From Ehretia macrophylla (Eukaryota; Streptophyta; Magnoliopsida; Boraginales; Ehretiaceae), in the NCBI GenBank assembly GCA_037974665.1, contig CM075767.1, positions 20,600,840 to 20,664,839 of the forward strand: DNA of 64,000 nucleotides. Direction: 5' to 3'. The position numbers and the translations under genes are program-made. Under the pieces are notes generated by a model that was not told the DNA's origin, made no database searches, and saw only the letters and a program-made list of their open reading frames with translations. Shown one piece after another: positions 48,695 through 58,913 of this stretch. How positions within the stretch are numbered: position 1 is the first letter of the stretch; the number at the start of each line of letters is the position of its first letter.

Positions 48695-49913
48695 TGTAGC
48701 ACCCCACAATTTTAGGCTATGAATTTTACTATTTTAAAATATGAAGCCTTTGACCATTATAGTTACAGGATGATCATAAATTTTAATTTGTTGATTATGG
48801 GCAAACTCGAAGGCTAAAAATTAGAGACACTAATTGACTAGTTAGTGTATATCTAGTTATAAAAGAAAAGAAGAAAACGTGGATGTTGCATTCAAGGAAA
48901 TAAAATTAGTTATGACTTAGTGCCTAATTTGTAGGAATAAATCATGGCACTATTAGCGCGTATATTAGTGGCTTAAAAATAGGAACAAAATTGGGGCCTG
49001 TTAGTGTGAACTAATTTCTTTGGTGGTTATTTACTATATAAGATTCAGTATAAGACTTGTAAGCATATAAAATTATATGCATTCTCAATAGCTTTTGTTT
49101 CTACTATTGCGGCAACAGAGTATAAACAAACTTTGAGTTGATCAATTTTTTTTTTTTGCCTTTTGGATGATTTAGAGTTTATAGAAGTCAAGTAAGTAGA
49201 ATATTCCATTTTTCCTTCATACTTCATTTGTTCATCTGCAATTATCACTTGATTCGTTATGATTCTGATATCCTTTGGTAATTTTCATTTCGTATCGATT
49301 CTTTTGATAAGCCAAATATGAGCCATTGATATTTCGAGTTCTACAAACTATACAAGTTGTGTATCAAATCCTAGACGGTTGGGAGTTAATAAGCTGTCAT
49401 ATGTTATCGACTGTGTGCTATGAATTATGAATTTTGTGCGTGCTGCTAAGCAGCTACAATTTATTTATTTTTGTTAGAGCTTGATAATATTGTCACTATC
49501 CTATTATTTGTTGTCTTTGAGCCCCACCTTTTCTTAGGATATATTTTACTTACTGAGCATTATGTCGCTCACTTCTCTATTTCTTATCTTGCAGATGATA
49601 CAGATTATTTGGGTTTTATTTTGCTAGATTTTACGAGAGAGATGGAAAAGAGTAGAATGTTAAGAATAAATCTTGTATTTTGGTATAAATATTTAGATAT
49701 TTATTTTGGAGTTTTTGGCATGTAATTTGAGGTTTAATAATTTTGCCATGCAATTAGAGGAATTATATTTATTTGATTATTCATTTATATTATTTAATTG
49801 ATTTGTAGTTTATTGTATTGAGGATTTAGAGTCTTGCGAGCTTAGGAAGTTATTCTTCTTAGGTTCACGACGGTCTAGTCTTCGGATTTGTCCATCGAAT
49901 TTTGGGTGTAACA
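48695..49913 (+). repeat. 3' LTR of the emptied element
   Basis: 1,219 bp, TGTAGCACCCCACAATTTTA...GGGTGTAACA, directly preceded by the polypurine tract. Confidence 0.88.
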
Positions 49914-49918
49914 GTCAC

Positions 49919-50710
49919 CAAGCTATTAAGACTTAGTTTTTGGCTCTTGGGGCTTTAAGGTATTAAAACCCTCAAGCTTGACAGATTGAGCTGAGAGTTG
50001 GTTGAGCTACTAGTTGTGTTTGCCTAAACCCTTCTTTCAGTAGTTCAGTGAGAAGTATAGTTGCCCATGTTTATTGGTTTTCCCAGCCTATCCGTTAGAA
50101 TATGTAGTTACTTACAACTAATGACATTCTTGGCCCGTCCCGTGTCAGGACTTTTAGTCATTTGGCCTTCTTGCCCTATCCTTGGTCGGGCATTATTGTT
50201 GGCACTCATGGACCTCGTTGTTGTCCCTCTCATTAGAATCTTGGTGATGAACAGGTTCAAACTCAGAACCACTCGTCTCCTCCTCTCTGCTATAAGACCG
50301 GGCCGAGTACACTTGGGAATCTTCAAATTCCGACCTCGCCATTTGTGAGGAAAAAAAAAAGGGAAAAGTAAGAATTTAAGAAAGTTAAGTTTTAGAACGT
50401 ACCTAGTTCCTGACCTTAGCAGATTGAGCTGACAAAAAGATGAAATTTTTCGAGTAGAACTTGCATAGCTAACTGGTGAGAGAGAGAGGAAATCTTTTGA
50501 AAGCTTGAGAGAAGTGAGTGAAGGGATGCTTGGAGACCACTCACGCCTATTTATATGCTGCGAATGATCCTTGGGAATACCAAATGTTACATCTTGTCAG
50601 AAGTGTAGGTGATGTGTCAAGTATTTAAGTTAACTTAGAATTTTGGCGGCTCGATTCATGGGATTCTATTTCCAAACCCCTAATGAACCCTGGACTTAGG
50701 GGAGGGGAAA
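49919..50710. other. noncoding retroelement-like region, right part
   Basis: It continues the type of sequence seen at 46250-47292 after the insertion. No coding domain is seen. A GAGAGAGAGG run (about 50477-50490) is followed by TATTTATATGCTGCG near 50550. The region ends with the purine tract AGGGGAGGGGAAA immediately before the LTR at 50711. Confidence 0.4.
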
Positions 50711-51128
50711 TGATACAGGTATAAACCCGACCCGAACCGTAGATGGGTATGAACTGACACGTAACTATCCTGCAAGCTGTCACCCGACCTCGAATTAAAT
50801 ACCGGATAAGACATAAAGGTATTAACCGCTGGGCAATGGCTTTATCCGGTGGATAAGAGCTCAGGACAACATGAACAGTATGGTACCGTGTGAAACATTT
50901 AATGTCGTCTGTCTTAATTACCAATATAAATACACCATTCAATGCTCTCATTAAAGGTAACCGAATTCTCATTAATTGCTCTCTATCTTTAACGATTATT
51001 TAAGCTCAGACATACTAACTTACTCTCATACTGGAGATGAATCGTAGATCATAACACCCGCAGTTCCTTACTTTCTTTTTGCATATCCGTACCGAGCCCG
51101 GGCTGAATCAAAATTTCAACCCTTATCA
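50711..51128 (+). repeat. LTR with adjacent polypurine tract (Gypsy-type candidate)
   Basis: 418 bp, TGATACAGGTATAAACCC...CAACCCTTATCA, preceded by CTTAGGGGAGGGGAAA. A TATA-like ATATAAATACACC lies near 50924. The polypurine tract marks it as a 3' LTR. The matching 5' LTR was not found in the window. Confidence 0.5.
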
Positions 51129-51312
51129 TCATTCTTTCTATTTTTGCTTTTGAATAGATTCTTCATCAAATATATAGAATATATACTTTCTGCACTCTCA
51201 ATTTTCTTGTATCTTTGTGAGACTAAATAATATTTTGATTCTTTTATGAACACCAAAAATTGGAAAAGAATTACGAATAGAATTTTTTTATATGTCAAGA
51301 GCCAAAGGAAAC

Positions 51313-51534
51313 CCCTAAGCGAGTAGCCTAGTGGCAAATAAAGAGAAGTAATATGTGGCAAGTTGGGTTTGAAACTCCTTTTTGGTTGTTTGCTTATTAG
51401 ATTCATATTTTTAATTAACTTGAAGCATGTGTTGGACTCATCTGTAAGTTTATTAATTAGTGGTCGAGCTCCACTGACCCAACTGGTGATTGAACTCCGG
51501 TAGCTAAGTTCCACGTTAACCCCAAAAAAAAAGC
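51313..51534 (+). mobile_element. tRNA-derived SINE
   Basis: 222 bp with polymerase III promoter-like boxes, TAGCCTAGTGG (51324) as box A and GGGTTTGAAACTCC (51366) as box B, ending in A9 with a 13-bp target duplication AGCCAAAGGAAAC / AGCCGAAGGAAAC (51300-51312 and 51535-51547, one mismatch). A tRNA-like head, unrelated body, A-rich tail and long duplication are the hallmarks of a plant SINE, which is noncoding and moved by LINE enzymes. An open frame crosses it on the opposite strand but looks like chance. Confidence 0.82.
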
Positions 51535-52253
51535 AGCCGAAGGAAACTGCCACTAAATTATTAGACAAAAGATGCCTTTGCCACCATTCAGTCAAATACT
51601 TTGACTTGCTATTTTGCGAGGAAAATAATAAACGAAGTCTATTATCAGCTTTAGGGTAATTTTGCATGCCGTTCTTTTGCCACTAACTAACCAATAAACA
51701 ACTTAAATTTGAATAAGATTTCTTGAACACTAGCGATATTTGTTTGATTTGGACTATTGCAATCTTAAAACGTAATGATCATTAATTCATCAAATTACGT
51801 TACAAGTTTAAGCTCTAAATATCTAATATAATGGCAAAGGTTATCCTGATCCATTTAAATGTTTTATGTGGGAATTGCACTCGGTATCTCTAACGTGGTT
51901 GGTTTTTAGGTACACAAACACAGAAAAATCGTTACAGTTCTTTTTTTTTTTTTTTGTCGTTGGTTCCATTTCATTCTTATATGAAATTCCTAACTAATAA
52001 AATACATTTATGCGCAGGTGTAACCAGACAAAATAGATCAGTTCGTCAGTGACCATCTTTGATATAGAAGAGTCGAAGTGAATAGGTGTCGCGAATTGGA
52101 ATATCAATTTAAGCACAAAATTGTCAATTTCCACAGCACCTGCATCAAAATAAGCGTCTTTTCTACTGTTAAGAGGTCACCTAGACTCGGACAAAAAAAA
52201 AAAAAGGTTATCCGATACCTGAGAAGTACTTCATGTTTAAGGACACTGGATTT

Positions 52254-52433
52254 GTGATACGTGTAAAGTATTGGTATATGTCATAGTTGTTAAATCATGA
52301 ATTGTATCGTAAATCGAAATATCAATTTTTTTGAATTGTGAATCATATTGAATCATTAATCATATTTAAAATTAGAAGATAACTGATATATATTTTACAA
52401 TTATGGCATATACCAATACTCTACACGTATCAC
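52254..52433. mobile_element. small foldback MITE
   Basis: 180 bp. GTGATACGTGTAAAGTATTG at the left and CAATACTCTACACGTATCAC at the right are inverted with one mismatch, and homology extends to about 27 bp. The A/T-rich interior carries AATTGTATCGTAAATCG-like motifs. No clear target duplication, so the superfamily is not assigned. Confidence 0.65.
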
Positions 52434-52734
52434 AGTCGTGGTCGTCCATAGATGCTTAATATAGTTCTAGCGGCATGCCGCTTACCAGGCCTACATTTGT
52501 TTTTGGTCGAATACCATGCCTACTTCATTTTTCCGATTGTAGATGGTGCTTATCACAATTATCAGAGCACGCAGTGGGACTCGGTTTTATTGTTGTTGAA
52601 GTTGATGAGGTCTTGCATGGTTGATGCCGGAGATTAGGTCTCAATATAACAGTGTAGGTCTTTGTGCAATTATGTACACTGTAGACCGAAAACTTTACAG
52701 GTCAGATCTTGGAGTTTGGACTTTTCATTTAAAC

Positions 52735-53661
52735 ACAATGGATTAAGCTCCTTTATAATTTTATTATCTATAATTACACATAATACTTATACCGATTAAT
52801 GTCATATGTCACAAAATTCATTTATAGATACTAAACTAATCTTTCAATTATGACTATAAAGCATTAAATACCTAAATCTAGACTTTCATATTTAGCAAAA
52901 CAAATATAGAAATTAAATACCATAATTTTTCTTGTCAATTGTCACGGCTATGCTTATTGCTTGTGATTTGATACTTAAATTCACTCTCGCAATTAAAATG
53001 TCCCTGCAATCGCTAACGATGCCAAAACTACCTCAAAACGATAGTAGTGAAAGTGTCAAGGAAGATAAAGCTTAAGAATACTAAAATGAATTATTCACTA
53101 ATTCTTTTCATATATCGTTTTGGCTAACATTTCGTTTCTTGGACTACATTCTATTAAACTGTTGAAGATAATTGAATGAGGACCAAATGAAGAACCCAAG
53201 AAGCTGCAAAGATCTTTGTTTCGTTTAGACAATGAAATGATATCTATTGACTTTACAATTATACATACTCCAAGCTAGTATACACTTGCAGAACCAATGC
53301 CTCTGCCATCTTGCAATAAGCTATGATTTCAAAATCCTAAAAAATAAAGCAGGCATGAACAAAAGAAAAGATCAAAACTAATGATCACACTTTCTCAGAA
53401 ACAGGAAAAATTAAATAAGCAGAGAAAAAATCCTTTGCAGATGCTCTTCCAGAAAATCATAAACTATCATATGACTTCCATATTTGTTTTGCTAAATATG
53501 GTAGTTTCGATTTTGGCATTTAATATTTTGTAACTATATTTGGAACGCAAATTTAGCAAGATTATATAGTCTGTAAATGATATTTAGTGTCACATGCCAT
53601 TAATCGGGATAAGTATTGTGTGTAATTGTAGACAATAGAATTATAGAGGAACCAAATCCAA
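52735..53661. mobile_element. long-TIR nonautonomous element (Mutator-like candidate)
   Basis: Arms of roughly 200 bp are inverted copies. The left has ATTACACATAATACTTATAC and TTTAGCAAAACAAATAT. The right has the complements AAGTATTGTGTGTAATTG and ATATTTGTTTTGCTAAATAT. The middle (about 52960-53440) has no recognised domain. The outer edges are accurate only to within a few bases and no duplication was confirmed. Confidence 0.6.
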
Positions 53662-53699
53662 ATATAATGTCATCAATGAAATAGTATACAACATAGTGA

Positions 53700-54380
53700 A
53701 TTAGCAGTACTATGTGTGAGACATCCTCAAATTCACGTGGTACCATAGTCCAATACCACGTCTGCGGCACTTTTTAGTCACCTACTGCACTCTCTAAAAC
53801 TCGTTAGGAATTGAACACATTCATACACAAAGCAAAGCGAAAATTAACACGATATTTTTAACATGATTCGGCCATCTACCTACGTTCACAACTCAAGAAA
53901 TTGAAAAATTCATTGTTTAACAATAACGGTTACATGCTGTAAATTTTTTGCACGAACAAAGATCCAAACCCTCTCTCACACTCACATGGATTTATGAACG
54001 GAAAAGCCTACCTCGCTCACAGGACTTTATGTATATATGGCTAAAATCTAAACCGTCCCCAATCGTCTGTTTCTAGAAAAAGCACCAAAAGCTCTCCAAA
54101 CATGGCTCACCCTCTCACCCCCTCCTCATGGGGTGTGGCTCTAATGGCAAGAACTTACAAGCTAGGAATGAAAATCTGAATTTACTAGGATTAGTACTCC
54201 TATGTCTGCTCTCATTAGAATGGACTTCTACTTCTCTTTAATCTCTACTAAGGCTTCGACTTGAGGCAAAAATCCAACACGCGTTTTCTACTTCTAGAAA
54301 AACAAGTCATTATATGTAAAAGTCTTTCGCCATCTGGCTTGGTTGTGGTTCCCGTCGTGCACCGAGGAGATTGGACTAGC
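53700..54380 (-). repeat. possible reverse-oriented LTR fragment
   Basis: ATGATTCGGCCATCTACCTACG (about 53862) resembles a motif common in plant Copia LTRs, and the stretch is followed directly by the TGTTAG start of the next Copia LTR. No coding content. Assignment is weak. Confidence 0.3.
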
Positions 54381-54653
54381 TGTTAGAAGATAAATTTGAT
54401 TAGGACTCTACTATATTAATTCTATTTAGTTTTAAATTCGTTTTTGATTAGATAGTCTTTTCCCAGTGGATAATGGTTTCCTAGAACCATATCCTAGTTG
54501 ATATAGGATTTTTGTGAATTTATAAATAGGGGTTAGTTCTTTCAATAATAGTCATACCAAATGCTAGAGCAATAAAGATTTTGTTTAAAGTCTTCATATT
54601 ATTTTTCTTCTTATTTCTCTCTACAATAAAATAGCCACTTCCATATTCCAACA
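54381..54653 (+). repeat. 5' LTR of the truncated Copia element
   Basis: 273 bp with TG...CA ends, abutting the primer-binding site. Short LTRs of this size are common among several Copia lineages. Confidence 0.75.
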
Positions 54654-56340
54654 AAGTGGTATCGAGAGCTAGGTAAAGATGATGGAGAATGATATGTTTC
54701 CTTTTCAATTTCCTCACCTTACTAAGAACAATTATGATAATTGGTCTATTCATGTGAAGACTCTCCTTGGCTCACAAGATACTTGGGAGATTGTAAAGAA
54801 AGACTACGTGGAACCTAAAGAAGATGAAGTTTTGAGTCAAAATCAAAAGGACGCATTGATAAAGAATCGCAAGAAGGATCAACAAGCTCTTTCTATCATC
54901 CATCTATGTTTGGATGAAACTATGTTCGAGAAAATCTCATGCGCGACTACTTCTAAACAAGCATGTGAAACTCTCTAAAACTTACAAAAGGGGGTAGACA
55001 AGGTGAAAAAGGTTCGTCTACAAACTTTAAGAGGCGAGTTTGAATCTCTTCATATTAATGATGGTGAACCTATTTCAAATTATATTTCGAGAGTTTGGGT
55101 GGTTTCTAACCAACTAAAAATATATGGAGAAGATTTAAAAAATATTCGTATTGTAGAAAGATCATTCGTTCTTTGCATCCAAAATATGAATATATTGTTG
55201 TAGCCATTGAAGAATCAAAAGAGTTAGATGACATGTCCGTTGATGAACTCATGAGCTCATTACAAACTCATGAAGAAAGACACAAAAAGAATTGGAAAAA
55301 GTTCTTCAAAGTAATCAAGCTTTGAAGAAAGAAGAAAACTTTGGCAATGATGGAAGCCAAACAGGTCATGGTCATGGACATGGACGTGGTAGAGGCCGAG
55401 GCCAAAACCAAGGACGAGGACGAGGATGAGGATGAGGACGAGGACGTGGTGGAAGAAGATGATTTAATCAAGAAGAGAAAAATTAAAATTCGCATAAACC
55501 TGGGGGTGAAAGAGGCAATTATTCAAGACAAAGTTATGACAAATCGCAAGTTCAATGTTACAATTGTAAAAAATATGGTCATTATGCTAATGAATGTAGA
55601 AGTAGTCCTAAAGTTGTGGACGAAAAAATGAATTTTGCTGAAAGACAAGAAGGGGAAGAAGAGATTACCTTGTTGATGACTCATCATGGTGAAAAAGATG
55701 GAGGAGATAGTTCATGACATCTTGATACAGGTGCAAGTAATCATATGACTGGACAAAGAAGTATATTCGCAGAACTCGATAAAACTGTCAAGGGCAATCT
55801 TAAATTTAGAGGTGTCTCTATGGTCTTAGTTGAAGAAAAAGGTAAAATTTTAATTCGTTTGAAAGATAGAAGACATCATTTTATTTCTGAGGTTTATTAT
55901 GTGCCAAAATTAAAAACTAATATTTTGAGTATTGGTCAACTTCTTGAGAAAAATTAAACAATTTTATTGGAAGATAAACATTGTGTAATAAAAGATGAAA
56001 ATAATTTTTTGATAACAAAAGTGTCCATGACAAGAAATAGATTATTTTTATTAAATATTCAAAACAATGTTGCAAAATGTCTTAAAGCTTGTGTAAAATA
56101 AATTTTATGGTTATGACACTTGAGATTTGGGCACATAAATTTTGAAATTTTTTCTTTAATGTCAAGAAACAATATGGTGCATGGATTGCTGAAACAGATT
56201 TGTAAGGGTTGTTTTTCGGAAAACAAGCTAGGAAAAGTTTTCCAAACAAGGTTACATCAAGAGCAACGAGACCACTAGAACTTATCCATACTGATATTTG
56301 TCTGACCATCAATCATCCAGAACAGATTTGTGAGCGTTGT
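54381..56340 (+). mobile_element. truncated Ty1/Copia retrotransposon
   Basis: A 273-bp 5' LTR (54381-54653, TGTTAGAAG...CCAACA, with a TATAAATAGG box near 54519) is followed by the primer site TGGTATCGAGAGC. Then come gag (about 54.7-55.6 kb, Gly/Arg-Gly repetitive region near 55.36-55.47 kb and a zinc knuckle near 55.56 kb), protease (DTGASNHM, about 55.72 kb) and the start of integrase (about 56.1-56.3 kb). It is broken in several places. The 3' half and the 3' LTR are absent, and CACTA-like sequence starts where it ends. Age cannot be taken from an LTR pair. Confidence 0.85.
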
Positions 56341-56967
56341 TATTTTATTTTTTCTCGATTTAATTAAAATGTTCGTAGCTATGCCTTAGCAAAGTTGTCA
56401 CGGCTAGGCTACGACCCTTTATTTTTTAAAATGTTTTTTTGAATAATACATATTGTCTGTTGTCAATCAGTAGCTATTTGGCTACCACTATAAGAAATTT
56501 TACGTTTGGAGACGGCACATTTCCGTCTTCGTTCCGTCTCCAATCTGAAAAATAAGAAGGAAAGGAGACGAAAATTGGGCGTCACCTTTCGGCCCGTCTC
56601 CTTTTTTGAATTTTGTCTCCGTTTCGTCTCAAATGGAGACGAAAAGATATTTCGTCACCTTTCTGTCTCGCTCACATTTCGTCACATTTTTATCTCTCTC
56701 ACATTTCGTCACCTTTCCGTCTCCCTCACATTTCGTCTCCATTCCGTCTCTCTTACATTTCGTCTTATTTTCGTCTCCCTATAATTCCATCTCATTTGCG
56801 TATCTGTTCTCATTTCATCTCTGTTCCGTCTCCCTCACTTTTTGTCTCATTTCCGTCACATTTTTTAATTTTTTTTAAAAAAATAATTTTAAAAAAAAAG
56901 TTATAAATTCGAATTTTGTCAAAATTACTATAAAAATTTGAAATTTTTTACCAAAAATTATACTAAT

Positions 56968-57006
<39 letters not shown>

Positions 57007-57098
57007 GAAAGAAAAACAAAAATAAATCTGATTTTTTTTTAAAAAAACCCTAAACTCATGATAAAACTACAAAAAATTATATATTTACCTAAATCTAT

Positions 57099-57133
<35 letters not shown>

Positions 57134-57467
57134 GAAAGGAAAAAAAAACTAAATAAAGCTGAAATTTTTTAAAAAAAACCTTAAAATCATGAAAAAACCT
57201 ACCAAAACCATATATATTTATGTAAATCTATTAGTTCTACATACATATATATGACATATATACATAATACATATATAATCCAAACAAACGTGGTAGTATA
57301 AAAATAAAATCTAAAATCATAATAAAAGAGCACTATATACAAATATATATATAATGAACTAAACCAAAACAAATTCAAAAATTTAAATAAAAGTAAATAA
57401 ATGAATTACCTTAAAATAAATTAAACTAATAGTGAATTCACACTTGATATAATGAGTTAAGAGAAAA

Positions 57468-57535
57468 GGGAGGGAGGGAGGGAGGGAGGGAGGGAGGGGG
57501 GAGGGGGGGGGGGGGGGGGGGGGAAGGGAGGGAGG
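57468..57535 (+). repeat. GGGA / poly-G tract inside the CACTA element
   Basis: (GGGA)n passes into a long G run and back to GGGAGG. With at least four G-tracts of three or more it could form a G-quadruplex on this strand. The proline-rich open frame opposite it is an artefact. The exact length is probably unreliable. Confidence 0.9.
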
Positions 57536-57564
57536 TGTATGCTCGATTTTTTTTTTTTTTGAAT

Positions 57565-57809
57565 TTTCCCCCAAAATTCATTTGGGGGAAAATGAAAAAA
57601 TGGTTCAAGTGGAATCCAGCCACTTGAACCGTGCCAAGTCCTTTTAAAGGACTTGGCAAATTTTTTTTTTTTTTTTTTGTATTTCCCCCCAAAATATTTT
57701 GGGGGGAAATGAATAATGGTTCAAGTGGCATTTTTGGGGAGATTTTTGAATTGATTCAAGTGGCTGTCTATAAAACGTGGTTCAAGTGGCTGTCAGCCAC
57801 TTGAACCAC
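57565..57809. repeat. cluster of perfect or near-perfect hairpins
   Basis: Successive palindromes: TTTTCCCCCAAA...TTTGGGGGAAAA (about 57565), GGTTCAAGTGG...CCACTTGAACC (57603), GCCAAGTCCTTTTAAAGGAC (57634), TTTCCCCCCAAAA...TTTTGGGGGGAAA (57682), and GGTTCAAGTGGCTG...CAGCCACTTGAACC (57779). Different palindromes stand back to back, separated by T runs. Confidence 0.85.
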
Positions 57810-57816
57810 ATTTTAT

Positions 57817-58055
57817 GGAGATGGACCCAATGGGTCCATCTCTTTTTTTTTGGAGATGGACCCATTGGTCCGTCTCTTTTTTTTTTTTTTTCGGAGACGG
57901 ACCCATTGGTCCGTCTCCTTTTTTTGGAGATGGACCCATTGGTCCATCTCCTTTTTTTTTTTTGGAGACGGACCAGTGGGTCCGTCTCCTTTTTTTGGAG
58001 ACGGACCAGTGGGTCCGTCTCCTTTTTTTGGAGACGGACCAGTGGGTCCATCTCC
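57817..58055. repeat. palindromic minisatellite, seven hairpin units
   Basis: Seven units of about 26 bp of the form GGAGACGGACC-n-GGTCCGTCTCC, each a palindrome, separated by runs of 6-16 T. The three right-hand units are nearly identical (CAGTG centre), while the four on the left have CATTG or CAATG centres. The stem word GGAGACGGA is the same as the subterminal repeat of the element. Confidence 0.93.
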
Positions 58056-58913
58056 TTTTAGTTTTAGAATTTTTTATTTATTTAATTAGTATTAATTTAT
58101 TTATTATTTAATTACAAGTTTAGAGTAAAATATTAATAATATTTTAATTATTAATTTAATTTAAATTTTAAATTAAAATAAAGTATTTAGCTTATGGAGA
58201 ATTTTTTTAAAAAATGAAATATTGAGCTACTTTAAAAAAATTTATGAAAAAATTAAATTAGTAAAGATAATTAGTAATTTATTTACAAGTTTATAGTAAA
58301 TTGTTACTCAAAATTTAATAATTATTTATTAATTATTTTTCGTCTTTGCTAAGAGACGAATTGAAGACGACATTCATGTTCCGTCTTTATTGGGAGACGG
58401 TTTAGAGACGACATACCAAAATCATCTCTAAATCGTCTCAAAATGGTCACTATTTATGTAACGAAAGTTCCGTCTCATTTTCATCACTTTTTTGGCGATG
58501 AAAAGGAGACGAACCGTCACCTTTTATAGTTTTTCTTGTAGTGTACAGCATGACTACGGACTTTGTTATTTTTTTTTGCCGATTTAATTAAATAGTTCGT
58601 AGCAAATTTGCCACGGCTAGGCTACGATTTTTTATTTTTAAAACTTTTTTTGAATAACACATATTGTTCTTAGTCAATCCGTGACCGCATGACTACAGAC
58701 TATTATTTTTCATTTATTTTTTATAATTAAAATTATATTCCGTACTGAATCCGTGGCCAAGTTGTGTCGCCACTTCAACAGGGCCTAATTTGGCCACATA
58801 AAGGCTATGAAATTAGTTGTCCGTAACCATTTCATAGCCTGGCCGTAGCCAATAAGCTACAAAAAAAAGTCTATTGCTCAAATTCATCGCCCGAGCACTG
58901 TTTTTCTGTAGTC

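Larger units (their letters stand above)
47293..49913 (+). mobile_element. internally emptied LTR retroelement (two 1,219-bp LTRs, 183-bp interior)
   Basis: The LTRs at 47293-48511 and 48695-49913 are each 1,219 bp. A perfect 5-bp duplication GTCAC flanks the element (47288-47292 and 49914-49918). The interior begins with TGGTATCAGAGCC near 48515 and ends with AAGGGGGGAAGGA before the right LTR, so primer site and polypurine tract are kept while no coding sequence remains. Each LTR carries a TGAGC...GCTCAC...TTGCAG signature like the Gypsy-type LTRs elsewhere in the window. LTR divergence is several percent by eye, so insertion was not recent. Confidence 0.92.
56486..58543. mobile_element. 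nonautonomous CACTA (En/Spm) element
   Basis: 2,058 bp with ends CACTATAAGAAAT and TTTTTCTTGTAGTG (CACTACAAGAAAAA inverted) and a 3-bp duplication TAC on both sides (56483-56485 and 58544-58546). The subterminal regions are packed with short repeats: TTTCGTCTCC / GTCACCTTTC at 56510-56860 and GGAGACGAA / CGTCTC at 58340-58520, as expected for CACTA transposase binding. No transposase coding region remains. The interior is AT-rich and holds a G-rich run and an array of hairpins. Confidence 0.92.
56341..58913. mobile_element. outer CACTA-like element remnant
   Basis: Subterminal blocks CACGGCTAGGCTACGA occur near 56400 and again near 58612, each with a TTTAATTAAA...GTTCGTAGC block before it. 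GTAGCC-type words crowd the right end, which finishes CTGTTTTTCTGTAGTC, close to a CACTA terminus. The left end is missing or decayed. It is interrupted at a TAC site by the CACTA element at 56486-58543. No transposase was seen. Confidence 0.5.

Noticed and set aside
51116-51667. 183-codon open frame on the minus strand
   Set aside because: It runs across a SINE with clear target duplication, has low-complexity Lys/Ser/Phe composition and matches no family I recognise, so it is most likely a chance frame.
57383-58111. Several overlapping open frames with Pro-rich or WRRTSGS-like repeats
   Set aside because: They come from the poly-G tract and palindromic minisatellite in the CACTA element; periodic DNA without stops explains them.
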